A DNA stretch of 36,494 nt, taken from contig WION01000531.1 in the NCBI GenBank assembly GCA_015039365.1, positions 1 through 36,494 on the forward strand. Reading direction: 5' to 3'. Position numbers and translations under genes: made by a program. The stretch is from Amanita rubescens. Taxonomy: Eukaryota; Basidiomycota; Agaricomycetes; Agaricales; Amanitaceae. The notes below the pieces were generated by a model. It searched no databases, had not been told where the DNA came from, and was given only the letters and a program-made list of their open reading frames with translations. Below are positions 10,120-20,400 of this stretch, piece by piece; the first letter of the stretch is position 1; each line of letters starts with the position of its first letter.

Positions 10120-10916
10120 GTGACAAGGATGGCGGAGGTTTTAGATTCGGGGCAGGTGATCGTGATGTCCTGGTTGCCATTGGGGTAGTCGCGGGTGACG
10201 GCGGAGAGCAGGGTGAAGAATGGGCGGCCGAGTAAAACTTCGTAAGGTGCGTCTTCCACGATGTATGCTTGGACTTGGACCAGTAATCCGCCGATAGTCA
10301 GGGTGAGGTTTTCGGTGATGCCAAGGGTCCAGTTCGATGTGCCGTTAGCGGTTTCCATCATGATGCGCCTAGAAGCGGAATAGCCGGAGCCTGTGCGTTC
10401 CCATTTGTCCTTTCTGATGACTATTATCTGAGAGCCGTTGTCGACGACGCATTCGCATTTGACGGATCCGCTGAAAGTACCGTCTACGACTCGGAGGGTC
10501 TCGATAGGCTTAGTAGTGGCCATGAGGACATCGATCGGATCATCTTCCGGGGGCTCGGTTTCAGTGGCGGAGACCTCATTGCTAGATGCGGATTCAACGC
10601 GTTTGGCGGTAACCAATTGACGTAAGTCTTTTTGGACGGCCGGGGATATTGCAATGAGGTCCTTAGCGGCTAGGGTCACAGGTAGGCTGAGAAGATGGTC
10701 TATGATTCGCTGGGCGGCGGTTGTGTCATCGATCGGTGAGCGGAACTTGAAAGCGGGTGTATCTTTTTCTTTTCCTTTGGATGGGCGACTGGTGCAGGCG
10801 TGGGAGGTGTGGTAGCTGCAAGGAGTGCAATCGCAGGTCTGGAGCTGATAACGAATTGTGCGGCGCTGTTCATTTCCTTTAGATCGTAGCCATCGTCGGG
10901 TCTGACGTCCGGGCAT
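10062..10916 (-). CDS. Gypsy aspartic protease frame
   Basis: The 284-codon frame overlaps the end of gag and lies -1 relative to it. A Cys/His cluster (CDCTPCSYH, about 28-36) is where a gag zinc knuckle would sit. The protease active site is VVDNGSQI (Asp about 159), followed by the flap region and the terminal VLLGRPFF (about 227-234). D-N-G replaces the usual D-T/S-G, which may reduce activity or be normal for this lineage. Retropepsins cut the Gag-Pol polyprotein. The first ATG of this frame (10914-10916) need not be used if the frame is reached by a ribosomal shift from gag. It ends TAA right after a slippery heptamer. Confidence 0.75.
   Translation of the reverse strand: MPGRQTRRWLRSKGNEQRRTIRYQLQTCDCTPCSYHTSHACTSRPSKGKEKDTPAFKFRSPIDDTTAAQRIIDHLLSLPVTLAAKDLIAISPAVQKDLRQLVTAKRVESASSNEVSATETEPPEDDPIDVLMATTKPIETLRVVDGTFSGSVKCECVVDNGSQIIVIRKDKWERTGSGYSASRRIMMETANGTSNWTLGITENLTLTIGGLLVQVQAYIVEDAPYEVLLGRPFFTLLSAVTRDYPNGNQDITITCPESKTSAILVTCPRSSRSTCGAHTIKTGF
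10065..10071 (-). promoter_or_regulatory. Candidate -1 ribosomal frameshift site (GGGTTTT)
   Basis: On the minus strand the last codons of the protease frame read ACG GGT TTT TAA. G-GGT-TTT fits the X-XXY-YYZ slippery pattern, and slipping one base back puts the ribosome into the pol frame (GGG TTT TTA ATT). The heptamer lies directly before the stop, the best position for such a signal. I did not fold the downstream RNA. Confidence 0.6.
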
Positions 10917-11416
10917 TTGATCGTGAGCTGAGTAGTAATATCGGGCCTGATGTCAGAAGCAAAGGCTGACATGTACATGATGCTTGCCTCACGGCCGGTC
11001 ATGCGGTGTTTAGTTATGAGGTACTGAGCAGTGCCGGAGAACTCCCTGTGGTATTTGGCTAGAGTAGTCTCAGAGGTAATGGTCTGGGATGAGTAGCGAT
11101 CGGTGATGGTACGCAATGCTGCAATGGTGTGGCGTCGATCAGGCTGTGCCTCGGGGTAGATCTCGCGGATCGCTTTCTTAAAGTCGTCCCAAGCTTTTGG
11201 TTCTGCTAGCGCATCCCTGGTGGCTGTCCAAGTTTCGGAGGATTTCTCGTCTGTGTAATAGATCGCCCATTTAACAAGCTCGGCATCTCCGGAGCGTTCT
11301 CAATCTTCGCAAGTCATCTCAATGTCCTCGAGGTAGCGTTCAAGACCGCTTGCGGCACCCTGAAATCGGGGTGCCTCTTTGCTGGTCTGGATAGGCATAC
11401 GGGTCGGGGTAGCCAT
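10700..11416 (-). pseudogene. gag: Gypsy gag
   Basis: The first good ATG (11414-11416) starts MATPTRMPIQTSKEAPRFQG, close to the start of basidiomycete Gypsy Gag proteins (…KEAPRFxG…). The capsid-like part follows, with LVKWAIYYTD, AWDDFKKAIREIYPEA and YHREFSGTAQYL. A TGA (11300-11302) lies after MTCED. The frame ends at 10700, overlapping the protease frame by about 217 bases. An A-rich run (minus strand AAGGAAAAGAAAAAG, 10763-10777) could be a shift site into the protease frame, but it is not a perfect slippery heptamer. Gag builds the particle and packages element RNA. Confidence 0.75.
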
Positions 11417-12034
11417 GTTGCTTTTGGTAGGAGGAGGTGAGGGAGAACGAGATGGTGTAGGCGGAGGTGGTGTAGGGGTAGGTGAGGTAGGACGGGATGC
11501 AGGACGAGGTGAGGCAGGACGCGGTGAGGCAGGACGGGTTGGCTCAGGGGTAAGCGGATCAGGTATCGGTGTCAAGGGCGAGAGCGGTGGCAAGTTTGGA
11601 AATAGACTAAAAGCAGTGGGCACGTGCTGTGAATGAGCCGGTTGAAGTGATTTCGGAGTCGAGGTGCCAAGAAGTGAAGGAGACTGCGGTGCAAGGAGTG
11701 CGGATAGGTCTAGAAACGAGGAAAGGTCAGCAGGTGTTGGATCTCTGATCAGTAGGGGAAATGTTCCCAGAAGGTGCAAGTCTTCGTCGGTTGAGCTAGT
11801 AGAGAGATCGGATGATGGAGGATCTGTCGGTGGGTCCGGCTGAGGCTGTTCAGGAGCAGGGGGCGGAGGCTGAGGAGTAGTCGGCTTCCGAGAAGACCAA
11901 GGAACGTGAGGTCGGCTGGATGGTCCTGGCTGAGGTTCAGCGGGCCTAGCTCGGTGTGGGCCTAACTGAGATGGAAACTTTTCCGATGCCTTCTGCGCTG
12001 CAGGACGGTGAGGACGAATGGCTGGGGTGCAGAC
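11417..12034 (-). other. Proline-rich open frame upstream of gag, without ATG
   Basis: The gag frame is open for about 206 further codons upstream, to a TAG at 12035-12037, with no ATG. Its translation is low complexity: Pro, Ser and Arg runs such as RPASPRPASPRPAS and PTPTPPPPTPSRSPSPPP. It could be an N-terminal Gag extension reached by splicing or non-AUG initiation, or a leader kept open by composition. Confidence 0.4.
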
Positions 12035-12042
12035 CTAAGAGC

Positions 12043-12060
12043 CCCTCGCGGTGGGCTCCA
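12043..12060 (-). other. Primer binding site
   Basis: Two bases inside the 5' LTR end the minus strand reads TGGAGCCCACCGCGAGGG. A PBS begins TGG, complementary to a tRNA 3' CCA end, and the spacing is typical. I could not assign the tRNA. Confidence 0.6.
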
Positions 12061-12062
12061 GT

Positions 12063-12549
12063 TGAAACAATAAAGAGAAGGCCGACGTGGAACAGTGTTC
12101 GGCCAAAGGGGCTACGGAGGTCTGACCGAAGTGCTTAAGTGCGATAGAGTGCCGAGAGCGAAGGGGAAGGAATGGAACGGTGACCGAGTCACCGAGCGAG
12201 AAGGAGAACGGAAATCGGATACAAGGGAACGAGAAAGAGAGCGGAAGTGAGACCAGCTGTATATTTGATGTCCAACTACTACAGACAATGCCGTATATAT
12301 ACTACGAGGACATGAGGCTTACCTGCGATGAGCCTTCCTCCGAGTCCGTTGGTCCGTGCGCGTCTAGGTGCCCCGTTGCGTTCGAATATTGCTCAAGTTG
12401 CAGGAATGGCCCTGTCGGAATGTGGCCGAAGGTCGTTGGCGCGAAGGTTTGACTTCGGAAGCTTCCGTGATGCGTGATGTGATGCCGAGAATCGGAATGC
12501 GGTGCGCTTCGGTGTTCAGTTCCAACGTAGCCGGAACCGGCTCGTTACA
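12063..12549 (-). repeat. Gypsy 5' LTR
   Basis: Same length as the 3' LTR, without gaps, and carrying the palindromic GTATATATAC motif at 12293-12302, the probable promoter for gag-pol on the minus strand. Differences from the 3' LTR are listed in the findings. Confidence 0.9.
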
Positions 12550-12662
12550 CCGCCACTCAGCTTGAGGGCAAGTGTTTGCTAGGTATACAAGGCAGCTGGT
12601 TGCCAGTAGCACCACATGGTACTGTAGTGGCCATCATAAACTGTATAGTACCTAGGCATTGG

Positions 12663-12674
12663 TAATATATATAT
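12663..12674 (+). promoter_or_regulatory. TATA box
   Basis: A TAATATATATAT run lies about 43-54 bases before the ATG at 12717 in a stretch with no other ORF. It is a plausible core promoter for the truncated transposase gene. Confidence 0.4.
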
Positions 12675-12716
12675 GTAGCCCCAGATCTATAGTCCTCACA
12701 ACAGACCCATTCTTGA

Positions 12717-13132
12717 ATGGCCTCAGGCACATCTCGCTCTGGCTGTAAACTTACACTGAGCTTCAAGCGCAAGGCAAACGACCTCAGTCAGAAATCTAGT
12801 AAAGCAGTTAGCAAGAAAGGCAAAAAGAGGGCAAGTGTAAGCTCACCAGGCTTATTGACACCGTTGGTGGCAGATCATATCCCCAATTCACCTATTGAAG
12901 ATGATCACACTCCCACTATGTCTTCTACATCCGTCCAGCTCACTCCTGATCAGCCAGATGTAATTGATCTTGAAGATACAACAAACAATACCGTCAATAA
13001 GCATGAAGATGAACAGGCTAAGCTAGGTTAGTCAGATTTATCCCTATTGATATATATTGGACTTATCACCATTATCGGTCTTGTAGAGCGCCTTCATCAT
13101 GACTGGACATTGCCTATTTATGCCTTCTATGC
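12717..13132 (+). pseudogene. 5' exons of a probable hAT-type transposase gene, truncated
   Basis: Exon 1 (12717-13026) starts MASGTSRSGCKLTLSFKRKA and carries a basic KKGKKR nuclear-localisation-like run. Its acidic tail contains DVIDLED, which fits a SUMO-interacting motif. A 60-bp intron (13027-13086, GTTAGT...TTGTAG) splits a Glu codon. Exon 2 then reads ERLHHDWTLPIYAFY, close to the W-T-S-P-V-Y-A-F-F block near the N terminus of many Agaricomycete hAT-like transposases (family link from memory). After 46 bases exon 2 runs into the inverted-repeat end at 13133, so the gene is broken. I found no continuation downstream. Confidence 0.5.
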
Positions 13133-13550
13133 AGTACTTTACACTCCCCCCCAGTATGATAAGAGTCCTATAGGAATCAGGGATTCCTATAGGATTCTGA
13201 TAACAATCTGATAAGATTTTGAAAAATGCTAAAAATGTTCCCAAAGTAGATATTTGCATTTGTTTATGTTTGTTTGCACAAAATAAACAATATGGGCATC
13301 ATTGGACAGCATTTTTTGAAGGTATGAGTTTGGAGGGGCTGTGGATGGTTGTTTGGTATTGTTTGGTGTTATTTATGCTTGCAATAAAATCTCAAAAATA
13401 CTTTAAAAATGCAGAAAAATCATGTGATCTAGGGCATGTAGGGATTTGGGGACCAAATAAAGCCAAACTTGAGATATTTGCAAAATACTTTTTTCAGACA
13501 AGTCTGAATGTGATAGTCAGTGTAGTTTGGTCTGTTGTAGGAAGTTGAGG
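13133..13550 (+). mobile_element. Truncated copy of the 2.5-kb AGTACTTTACAC element
   Basis: The left end (AGTACTTTACACTCCCCCCC, then CCTATAGGA palindromes) matches 6086-6150. Further in, blocks such as TTGTTTATGTTTGTTTG and GATATTTGCAAAATAC match the left part of that element. No right terminus is visible; similarity fades by about 13550, just before the element at 13573. Confidence 0.7.
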
Positions 13551-13572
13551 TTGCTGATGGTTCAATGGTAGC

Positions 13573-14690
13573 TAGTGTTTTAAAGTCTGGTCCGGTCTGG
13601 TCTTTTTGCCTTTTTTGGGTGTAACCTGTAACCTTAACCAGTTACAAATGCTCCCAGTTGCTTGTAACCTTAACTGGACCAATTGTAACTGGTTACAATC
13701 AGTTAAATCGGTTAAAAGACTGGTTATGACCAGTTAAAACCTTAACCAGTTACATGACCAGTCTGGACTGGTCTAGACTGGTCATAGGACTGGTTGTACA
13801 CTATAAAATCTCTGCAGAAAATGTGTGAAGGTATATGGGATGTGTTCTTACTGGAGCTATGAAATTAATCATCAAAAGAAATAGGAAAATACTCCACTGA
13901 TCATGACACTGCAATGGGCGGAGTATTTTCTATTTCCATCTTCAGATTATCCTACATGTCAATGTCCCAATCATCCAAAAAAATAGGAAAATACTCTGCC
14001 CATTGCAACACTGCAATGGGCGGAGTCAGCCATAGAGAGCAGAATGATGCATTATCTACTGTAATTACACAAGTTAACAGTTAACAATAGTACAAAAATG
14101 AAAAAGGGTCAGAACAAAACAGTGGTGTGCTTGTAAAATCATCTCAGATTCCAACAGGAGTGGCTGTGTGGCTGCATCACTCTCTTTGGTGCTCTCTTTG
14201 GCACTCTCTTTGGCACTCTCTTTGGCACTCTTTCATTGGCCAACTCTTGGCCACTGATTCAATAACTGAGGGTTAGGAATAATTGTGACATATGACATAC
14301 TAGCCCATCCTTAAAGTACATTCATAAGCTATGTTGGATTAATATGGAACCCCTATTTAAGCAAGGAATAAATGCTGAAGAATCAAACTAGCTCTAAACT
14401 TATTTTCACTGTATCTCACTCATTTCTCCACTATTTTCCTTGATCCCAGAGTCATTATAAAGCTGATAACATCTAGTACACCAATCATGTTACTAAGTGC
14501 AGAACAATTGCCAAAGACCAGTTATAACCGGTTATAACTGGTCTTTTTCGGTCTTTTGAAATGGTTGTAACCTGTAACCGGTCTAACACAGAATTGGCTT
14601 AACCAGGGACCGGTTATTGGTCTTTTCCAGTTACAGTCCGGTTACATAACTGGTTATCTTCAGTCTTTGTAACCGAACTTTGAAACACTA
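13573..14690. mobile_element. MITE-like element with TAGTGTTT termini
   Basis: The left end TAGTGTTTTAAAGTCTGGTC and the inverted right end (reverse strand TAGTGTTTCAAAGTTCGGTT) form imperfect inverted repeats. The body near both ends is dense in GTAACTGGTTAC-type self-complementary words. The centre holds two hairpins with AATACTC...GGGCGGAGT arms (about 13885-14030) and a tandem TTTGGCACTCTC run (about 14180-14230). There is no coding frame. The termini match the 9.2-kb unit at 25998-35185, so it is probably a hAT-like non-autonomous element. The 8-bp flanks (ATGGTAGC and CCTAGGGC) do not match. Confidence 0.65.
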
Positions 14691-15418
14691 CCTAGGGCTT
14701 TAGGGGGATCTCCTTGACACCCAGGGATAAGGGTATTACCTATGTTTCTCGATGCTGGCATGGCAACGTCGGCCCCCACAGAGAAGTTATACTTGCCCTC
14801 TGTGATGTGACTGGGGTATTCATGCACGATATAACATCATAAGCCCATAGAGGCTTTAGAATACAATATGGCTCGTATATAGAAACTTCTAGTATAAAGG
14901 ATGTGCTGACACCTCATTGTGGGTGGTACACACAGTCTATTAAGGATGCGCCCTTAGGGACTCCTTTAGTCGGAATGATTGTTAGGATCATTCTAAGTTT
15001 GGGCTCTATGGTGATCCCATAATCCCATTTAGAAGTTTCATATTGATTACTGGTTGTGCTTACATAATGGTCTGGGGGGTTTATGGACCAGACATTATTC
15101 TTATTCGATTGCAACGGTTCGCCATGACTTGCCCAAGAGAGCTTGAGTCTGCAATTCGACCATATGCATGTCATTTACAGCATTCAGGGATTATCCGAGC
15201 TTTCAAGACCGAGTGGACCTGTGGACCTGAGCTTTATCTAAGCTTGGCTTGTAACTAAGTTACTCAGGGTTGGTTGGTTTAACCGAATATAGACTGTACT
15301 CGTTACCGAGGAACTCTATATAGTCTGACACTCTAGTCTAAGGCACCCTGGTAACTTAATAAAGACGAATTAGACTTTTAGCTTTAATTAAGCTTTAAGC
15401 TCATCAATTCTCTTTTAG
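14691..15418 (+). other. Copia 5' leader/UTR region, 5' LTR not identified
   Basis: No convincing ORF. The stretch lies between the MITE-like element and the first Copia frame and should hold the 5' LTR, but I see no repeat of the candidate 3' LTR (21808 onward) or of the 22914 LTR. The right end (CTCATCAATTCTCTTTTAG, 15400-15418) looks like a pyrimidine tract plus 3' splice site. Confidence 0.4.
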
Positions 15419-15970
15419 GAAAGAAAACTGGATTCCGAAACTAGTACTCCGTTACCAGTTTATGAAGCCGAAGGAGAATCATTTCCCCCTGCCTGGAGAT
15501 TACCTCCTTCTTACGACACTCCAATCCCACCGTTTCCCTTAACCATAGGGAACTGGACTTTTATTGATACACCGGCACCAATCCCAGAATCGTCCTATCA
15601 AAGGACAATAGTTCGTGTTGTCAACTCTGATACCAGATTTGGTGTCACAAGACATGGACCTGTTACAGTTCACAATCGAAGAGATCACCTCCTAGCCGCG
15701 CGACTCAGAAACGGTCGCACCTTGCAAGACAAGATAATACATCGTCGTTGTCAAGCAGCTATTGAAGAAGGTGTTACACCCACCTTAGATCTTTGGATTC
15801 CACCCAGGGGCACTACAGTAGCCCAACACATAGCAAATAGGCGTACACGCCATAATCTCGAAAGAGATAACCAAGAGGCCGAAAACCTCAAAAATCAAAG
15901 AAACTTCCGTTTCTTTTGGCGCCTTTTAACCGCCTATATCATTATCATCACATCCGCCTTCCTCGTCTAA
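15419..15970 (+). CDS. ORF upstream of Copia gag with hydrophobic C-terminal tail; function unknown
   Basis: This frame is open for 183 codons, ends TAA one base before the gag ATG, and contains no ATG. It begins right after a 3' splice-site-like sequence (TTCTCTTTTAG), so a spliced leader exon may supply the start. The predicted protein opens with a Pro-rich acidic part (SFPPAWRLPPSYDTPIPP) and has a basic Arg-rich middle (RRDHLLAARLRNGR). It ends in about 15 hydrophobic residues (LLTAYIIIITSAFLV), like a tail anchor. Copia elements do not normally encode such a protein. Codon use looks protein-like. It could instead be a remnant of another gene carried into the element. Confidence 0.5.
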   Translation, partial: ERKLDSETSTPLPVYEAEGESFPPAWRLPPSYDTPIPPFPLTIGNWTFIDTPAPIPESSYQRTIVRVVNSDTRFGVTRHGPVTVHNRRDHLLAARLRNGRTLQDKIIHRRCQAAIEEGVTPTLDLWIPPRGTTVAQHIANRRTRHNLERDNQEAENLKNQRNFRFFWRLLTAYIIIITSAFLV

Positions 15971-15971
15971 T

Positions 15972-17444
15972 ATGTCTAACGACTTGACGATTCCCAGTTC
16001 TATTCCCGTTTTGAATGGAACCAATTACAAAGAATGGGAACGCATGATGCATTTCCTATTACAAACCAAGGGACTATATCAGTACCTTAAAGACGATTTT
16101 GTTCGTCCCCGACGGGTTACCCCGTTGGAACAATTCTTTATCGATACAGGTATTTGCGCAGCTGTTACTGGTCACCCAGGAACAGCAGCAGTTGCAGCAA
16201 CTGCAACACATGCAGCAATACCTGCTATCCCGGCTGTTGAAGCCGAACCTGCTATTACACAGCAGATGATTGACAATGCAAAGGCCATCAAAAAGGCCTT
16301 TGATGATTGGGTCGTCGAGGATGATCACATCCTCGGATCCTTAAACATGAAGTGTTCTGCTACCATACAGCAGATCAATTCAGAAGTAAATGCTGCCAGA
16401 GTCTTATGGCAGAATTTAGCCCAACAATACGGCATGACAACGTCTGCCGGTATATATAATGACTTCCAATTAGCCGTTACTTGGAAGTTTCAAGATAAAA
16501 AGGATCCCACACAATCCTTAAATGACCTCCTCGCCATAATAAACCGCTTAGCATCAAGCAGAATTACATTACCTGCAAATGTCCAGGCAATGATTGTACT
16601 TTCAGCCATCCCCTGTCATTGGGACAATTTTGCCGCTGTGGTTCTAGCCACAACAGAACCATCGGATCTCACGATCCAAGGGATACTTCCCTTAATCCAG
16701 AATGAGTGGCACCGAAGGCACCCTGAATCTGCCGCAACAGCTAATACGTCGCAACAACAGCAGCAACCATGGCAACAAGTACGTGGTCGAGGACGTGGAC
16801 GTGGGGTGAGGCCTTATTCTAGGCCTCCACAAGGCGCTCAGACACCGGCTCCTACTGCTCCTCCGGCAAATCAAAATTGGCCGGGTAAAGTTGAGGGCCA
16901 AACACGTGGTCCTAATTGGGAGAGGAACCAAGAGTGCCGAAAGGCAGATGCAGCTGAGAAGAAGGCTGCCAAAGCCGCAGAGCACACTATGGGCTCTGCA
17001 CATACCGTCACCCATATTGGGCCTTATAGCATCACTGAGCCCACATTCGTCCAAGGCTCCAGTAAAGGCAAAGAAAAGGACGAACAGGACTTTGAGTCCT
17101 ACGAATCGAACCGAGGAATGGGGATATCGTCAGACGATATCGACTATAAAAACATGAATATAGATCAGGAAGCTGAACTATATTACGATGATTATTACTA
17201 TGAAGATAACGGCGAACAATGGTATGAAACCATTAAGAAGCTGGAAATGGCTAACTTTCTCTTTATAGAGGCAGCAATGAAAATGGTGTTCCCTAAATTG
17301 GGACATCATCGTCGTACTATAAATTCTTTCTTTGAACAATCTGTACTATATGATAGTATAAATTATAAAGAAAATTTAGACGAAAACTGCCTCGTAAGAG
17401 ATAAGTCGTGTGACACAGCCATTTATAATGCAAATATGATCGAA
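15972..17444 (+). pseudogene. gag: Copia gag
   Basis: It starts MSNDLTIPSS and shows PVLNGTNYKEWERMMHFLL (about 13-31), the conserved N-terminal block of Copia Gag (UBN2/DUF4219-type). A helical capsid-like part, a polyGln run, an RGRGRGRG box (about 270-277, RNA-binding-like) and an acidic Tyr/Asp-rich C terminus (AELYYDDYYYEDN) follow. No CCHC zinc knuckle is present, which is unusual for Copia Gag; a zinc-knuckle-like protein is encoded downstream at 22173. A TGA (17445-17447) separates this part from pol in the same frame and lies where Arg could stand, so gag and pol were probably one polyprotein. Confidence 0.85.
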
Positions 17445-17447
17445 TGA

Positions 17448-20400
17448 TCATATAATATTGGTAACATGTTTAAGAAACCTTTTACATGTTTAGCGGTCAA
17501 TAAAAGAAAGTTTAAAGATAAAGTACATCCGACATGTCCCTGTCCGGAATGTGTTGAGAAGCGTACTGGAGATACACTATGGATGTGTGACTCCGGTGCA
17601 TCCGATCACTTTACCTTTAGTAGGAAAGACTTCTCTGAATACAGAGAATTTCCTGCAAACGAAAACCACAGTGTTAAAACTGCTAATGGTTTAGACCGTC
17701 TTGAGGGACTTGGCACAGTTATTCTTGAACACAAGTTATCCACAGGGGAAACAACACTCGTAAAGCTCTTCCCTGTCCTCTATATGCCACGGGCAACTGC
17801 ACGCTTGATTTCAAACGGCAGATTGATCCGACAAGGATTAACTTGTAAACAAGATGAAAAGATGGTAGTCTTTTCCTTTACAGACTCGGGTAGAACATGT
17901 ATCGAAGGACATTATCTTATGCCCGATGATACATTAGTTTACACTCGAGGTAGGATTATTATAATGAATCCTACACTGGTTTCCGGTCCTGGCTTAGCCA
18001 ACAGGAATTCTAAATTAATTCTTGGTAGACCGACAAAGAAACCAAACGCAGAGTCTATAGAAAAACTATTGGATTACGAGACCTGGCATAAACGTTTTGG
18101 TCATCCATCCAACGAAGTCTTCTCAAAGATACCGTTGAATGTTAATGGATGGAAAGAAGTTACACTTCCAGAAGGAAAATTATGTTGTGAAGGTTGTCTA
18201 AAAGGCAAAATGAAGGCAAAACCTTATAAATTGTCTTCGAAGAGAGCTACTCGTCCCTTCGAGTTACTCCATATGGATCTTATGACCGTACCGGCCATAT
18301 CTTACCACAAATACAAATATATTGGTGTCATCGTTGATGATTTCACCTCGTATACGTGGATTGGTTTACTTAAAACCAAAGATCAAACTCTAGAATATTT
18401 TACCAGATGGTATAATGAGTTTGTAGATCCTAAACAACCTATTTCTCACCTCCGTTCTGATCGAGGGGGGGAATTTGTAAATAAAGCCTTTGAGGAATTC
18501 CTTAAATCCAAAGGAATTAAACACCAACAGACAGCTCCTTACACCCCACAACAAAATGGTTGTGTTGAACGCATGAATCAGACTTTGACTGACAAAGCTG
18601 AGGCTATGCGATTAGACGCAGGATGTCCAAAATCTTGGTGGGAGTTCTCATTCAGAATGGCTGTGCATGTGTACAACCGCACTCCCCTAAAATGGACTAA
18701 ATGGAAGACCCCTCTGGAAAATCTTCTTAATAAAAAACCAGACGTATCATACTTTCGAGTATTTGGATGTGAAGCCTGGGTATTTATCCCTGATCAACGG
18801 AGACCGGATAAGCTGTCCGAGAAATCTGTTTTATGCACTTTTGTAGGATATGAATCAGGAACCAAAGGCTATAGGTTCATGATGTTGACAAACACACTGG
18901 TCATATCCTCCCAGGCTACATTCTTTGAAAACAGGTTTCCACGCAAAGGAAAGACTGCAGATATAATTACTGAAGATCTTGGTCCGATCTGGGAGGCGAT
19001 TTCTCAAGAGGAACCTAACCGCCCTCCACAAAATTTGGATTTAGATAACTTACTCCCTGAGAACCATAGACGTTCTCCGAGCTGTAGACGCTCACCCAGT
19101 TTGAATCGAAGGGGTGCATCTCCTGATTGACAGCAGTCAGACCCTTCTGATGATTCAAACGATGATGATGACGGTGATGAATTTGCCGATCGTCGAAGAG
19201 ATTTTTTGGATGATAATATCTGAAGGCAAAGTGAAGAAAGAGAACAAGAAAGATGTGACAATTATCGTAGACAATGCGATGATTGGAAAAAGGGTCAATG
19301 AATTGATAAACAATCTCATTTACGAGATCAATTCAAACGTCAAATGAGTGATATGTTTAAGAAATGTTACACTCCTGAACCCTTTGAACGTCCATCTTCT
19401 CCACAAATCAAAGAGGAGACTCCTGTTCCTTCTAGACCTATAACACCGATACCATATGTATCTAGGCCACCTTCGCCCCGTAGTCCTATGGATGAAGATA
19501 ATCCCTTCTCTTTGAATCAAAGAGATCGTGATGAAATAGAAAACCCATTTATGACGGATCGAGAATTTGATCAATTTGAACAACGTCAAAGAGATCGTTT
19601 TAGAGAATTTGCTCAGAGACCTAGACCACCTCCACTGATCATATCTGATCCTGGTCCACCCTCTGTACAAATAGGTCCTCGCCGTTCTGGTTGTTTTCCT
19701 GTTCCAAGGGTACAAAGAGACAACGCGTATGGAGATAAAACTCCTGCACAGATAGAAGCAGAAATTCAGCAAAAGCGAGATGCTTTACGGGAGCAGTTAA
19801 AAGATAAAACTCTGAGTTCTTCAACTCAGGATCCACCGTCAGACAACAGGAACCCTGATAGAATGAATGAATCTGCCTCTCTACTTAAAGAAATCTTTGC
19901 TTTAAAGTCTGAATTGAAATCTGCAGAACATGATCATTTAACCCGAATGATTAATGAATCTGGAAATGAATTCTTACATTTCCTTCTAAAAGCGGCTGTC
20001 CCCCTTGTTGATAATAATATTCCATATGACTATAGAGATATATCCAAAATGCGCTCCAGTAATCCTCAATTGTATAAACAATGGAAGATTGCAATGGATG
20101 ACGAATTTAAATCTCTTCAATCTAGAGATATTTGGGAGTTAGTTGATCTTCCAAAAGGACGAAACCTAATCAGATGTCGTTGGGTTTTTGACTTAAAAAC
20201 CGATGGACGCAAAAAAGCTCGCGTCGTAGCTAAAGGTTTTAGTCAATGTCCCGGATTAGATTACGATGAAACATTCTCGCCTGTAGCAAGATATGAAACA
20301 ATCTGAATACTTCTGGCCACATCAGTGCTTGAAAACTGGGATATACAAGCCCTAGATGTAAAAACTGCCTTCTTATATGGCGATCTTGATGAAGATATTT

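Larger units (their letters stand above)
2025..12549 (-). mobile_element. Ty3/Gypsy LTR retrotransposon, nearly complete, with a nested DNA-element insertion
   Basis: Two 487-bp direct repeats (2025-2511 and 12063-12549) begin TGTAACG and end TTTCA in the element's orientation. Beside the 5' LTR is a PBS (TGGAGCCCACC), and beside the 3' LTR is a polypurine tract (AAAAGACCCCAGGAGG). Gag, protease, reverse transcriptase, RNase H and integrase follow in Ty3/Gypsy order. A 2,481-bp element interrupts pol, so the original length was about 8.0 kb. A Zn2Cys6 gene sits on the opposite strand between integrase and the 3' LTR. The LTRs differ by about 2 percent, which suggests a fairly recent insertion. 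I could not find a matching 5-bp target duplication at the outer edges. The coding frames carry four TGA stops, so the copy is probably dead. Confidence 0.9.

Noticed and set aside
13565..14698. 8-bp target duplication for the 13573-14690 element
   Set aside because: The flanks ATGGTAGC and CCTAGGGC do not match. Only the terminal TA dinucleotides agree, which is too weak.
15325..15371. CACCCTGGTAAC as a Copia primer binding site
   Set aside because: TGG follows a possible CA end, but without a second LTR copy the boundary cannot be supported.
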